Assembly (NCBI RefSeq): GCF_005843925.1 | Contig: NZ_VCBC01000002.1 | Span: 124,001-188,000 of the forward strand | DNA: 64,000 nt | Direction of reading: 5' to 3' | From: Thalassotalea litorea | GTDB lineage: Bacteria; Pseudomonadota; Gammaproteobacteria; Enterobacterales; Alteromonadaceae | In this document: piece after piece, positions 62,895 to 64,000 of the stretch | Layout: the number at the start of each line of letters is the position of its first letter | Position numbering within the stretch: position 1 is the stretch's first letter | The notes under the pieces: model-generated | Told to the model about the DNA's origin: nothing | Database searches by the model: none | The model's input: only the letters and a program-made list of their open reading frames with translations | Made by a program: the position numbers and the translations under genes

Positions 62895-63851
62895 TTAGCA
62901 ATAACCGTATGTCATTAAGCGCTGGTAACGATTTTCGATTAATTCGTCTTTTTCGTGATCTTCAAGGCTGGCTAAATCCGCTTTTAAAGCCTGTTTAAGA
63001 TTCGATGCCATCAGATCGAAATCACGATGGGCACCACCAAGTGGCTCATCGATGATGTTATCAATCAGTTCTAATTCTTTAATTCGATCAGCGGTAACAC
63101 CCATCGCTTCAGCCGCAGTTGAGGCCTTTTCTGCGGTTTTCCACAAAATTGACGCACAACCTTCTGGCGAGATCACTGAATACGTTGAATACTGCAACAT
63201 ATTAACTCGATCGCCAACACCAATGGCCAATGCGCCACCAGAACCGCCTTCACCGATAACCGTACAAATAATTGGTACGGTCAGGCGTGACATCACTTTC
63301 AGGTTTCGGGCGATGGCTTCACTTTGACCACGTTCTTCCGCGCCAATCCCCGGATATGCACCTGGAGTATCAATAAAAGTGATAATCGGCATATTAAAAC
63401 GTTCTGCCATTTCCATCAGGCGTAAAGCTTTACGGTATCCCTCTGGGCGAGGCATGGCAAAATTACGGCGAACTTTTTCCGCAGTATCACGACCTTTTTG
63501 GTGACCAATAACCATCACTGGACGACCGTCAAGACGCGCGGTACCGGCAACAATGGCTTCGTCATTGGCGTAGGCACGATCACCCGCTAACTCATCAAAG
63601 TCGGTAAATATTCGTTTGATATAATCGACCGTGTATGGTCGACCGGGGTGGCGAGCAATTCGTGATACCTGCCATGGGTCAAGATCGGAAAAAACTTTTT
63701 TGGTTAACTCTTCACTTTTATTGCGCAACTGAGCGATTTGTTCTTCTAAATCCAAATCAAGGTCTTGCCCTTGATTGACCAATTGCAATTCTTCTATTTT
63801 TGCTTCTAAATCGGCAATGGGTTGCTCAAAATCTAAAAAGTTGAGTGACAT
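62895..63851 (-). CDS. accA: AccA, acetyl-CoA carboxylase carboxyltransferase subunit alpha
   Basis: The 318-residue product, with AccD, transfers the carboxyl group from biotin to acetyl-CoA. Seen: [20 protein letters not shown], the carboxyltransferase core [88 protein letters not shown]. Length equals E. coli AccA (319). It follows dnaE by 41 bases, the classic dnaE-accA order. Confidence 0.97.
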   Translation of the reverse strand: MSLNFLDFEQPIADLEAKIEELQLVNQGQDLDLDLEEQIAQLRNKSEELTKKVFSDLDPWQVSRIARHPGRPYTVDYIKRIFTDFDELAGDRAYANDEAIVAGTARLDGRPVMVIGHQKGRDTAEKVRRNFAMPRPEGYRKALRLMEMAERFNMPIITFIDTPGAYPGIGAEERGQSEAIARNLKVMSRLTVPIICTVIGEGGSGGALAIGVGDRVNMLQYSTYSVISPEGCASILWKTAEKASTAAEAMGVTADRIKELELIDNIIDEPLGGAHRDFDLMASNLKQALKADLASLEDHEKDELIENRYQRLMTYGYC

Positions 63852-63892
63852 ATTGGTTACCTAATCATCTATGCGGGAATATTCCCGACGAT

Positions 63893-64000
63893 TTATTCTT
63901 TAAATGCCATGGCGACGTTTTCCGCGCCAAGTAATAATCTTAATTCATGTACTAATGCATCGCTGGGGGTTACCCGCCATTGCGTCCCTAATTCTATGGT
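63893..64000 (-). CDS. dnaE: DnaE, DNA polymerase III alpha subunit, C-terminal end only
   Basis: A frame on the minus strand enters at the right edge and stops at 63893. The last 35 residues read through GTQWRVTPSDALVHELRLLL and end with ENVAMAFKE, like the C-terminus of DnaE, which is usually the gene before accA. The main part lies outside the window. A perfect palindrome CGGGAATATTCCCG (63874-63887) lies in the dnaE-accA gap. Confidence 0.85.
   Translation of the reverse strand, partial: TIELGTQWRVTPSDALVHELRLLLGAENVAMAFKE

Overview
The window looks like chromosomal DNA of a marine gammaproteobacterium of the Alteromonadales, most like the Colwelliaceae/Thalassotalea group. This is inferred from gene content and order (mutY-yggX beside trmB; apt-dnaX-ybaB; syd/queF-ppnN-xni; gcvA-ygdD-rlmM; sirB2-sirB1-kdsA; dnaE-accA-tilS), moderate-to-low G+C, large TonB receptors, GlyGly-CTERM secretion and multihaem cytochromes. 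There is no rRNA, no CRISPR array and no intact prophage.

Layout. 1-1300: a truncated secreted protein gene and a tRNA-Thr/tRNA-Phe unit with its own promoter and terminator. 1375-4301: yggX-mutY, divergent trmB, then an unlabelled gap holding a probable CsrB/RsmY-type regulatory RNA with a GacA/UvrY-box-like site upstream. 4426-9513: small membrane, phosphatase-like, ThuA-like and coiled-coil lipoprotein genes and an eight-haem cytochrome with a TPR tail. 9580-17136: a MITE-like repeat, a 1667-residue subtilisin-family protease with a GlyGly-CTERM tail, and a MipA/OmpV - DUF3019 - response regulator - histidine kinase operon ending at 18368. 18387-23933: a beta-propeller-like protein, ybaB, dnaX (with a visible -1 frameshift signal), apt and a CheY-like receiver.

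24000-28000 is the most accessory part: a 39-residue membrane peptide, a ferric-reductase-like flavoprotein, an orphan HvfA-like (EGKCG-repeat) precursor, and a catalytically degenerate REP-type transposase preceded by an array of small hairpins with GGA loops. 28008-35495 is a probable peptidoglycan-peptide salvage locus: D-Ala-D-Ala dipeptidase and NhaC-type transporter on one strand, and NlpC/P60 peptidase, L-Ala-D/L-Glu epimerase and a transglutaminase/L,D-transpeptidase-like fusion on the other. A TonB receptor (35885-38758) follows.

38972-45417: lipid/small-molecule modifying enzymes (isoprenylcysteine-type methyltransferase, formyltransferase, sulfotransferase, Mpo1-like, GNAT), small conserved DUF proteins and syd. 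45600-50598: queF, ppnN, xni, DUF3192 and NAD-type isocitrate dehydrogenase. 50600-52450: a sparse stretch with a DUF4861 lipoprotein. 52867-64000: the translationally coupled gcvA-hydrolase-ygdD-rlmM operon, kdsA, DUF819, sirB1, sirB2, a dicarboxylate/amino-acid symporter, tilS, a second copy of the MITE-like repeat, accA and the 3' end of dnaE.

Two themes recur. GGA-loop hairpins of the CsrA-binding type occur at two separate places (4009-4301 and 27134-27264). Many adjacent genes are joined by 1-4 base stop/start overlaps, which marks the operons clearly.
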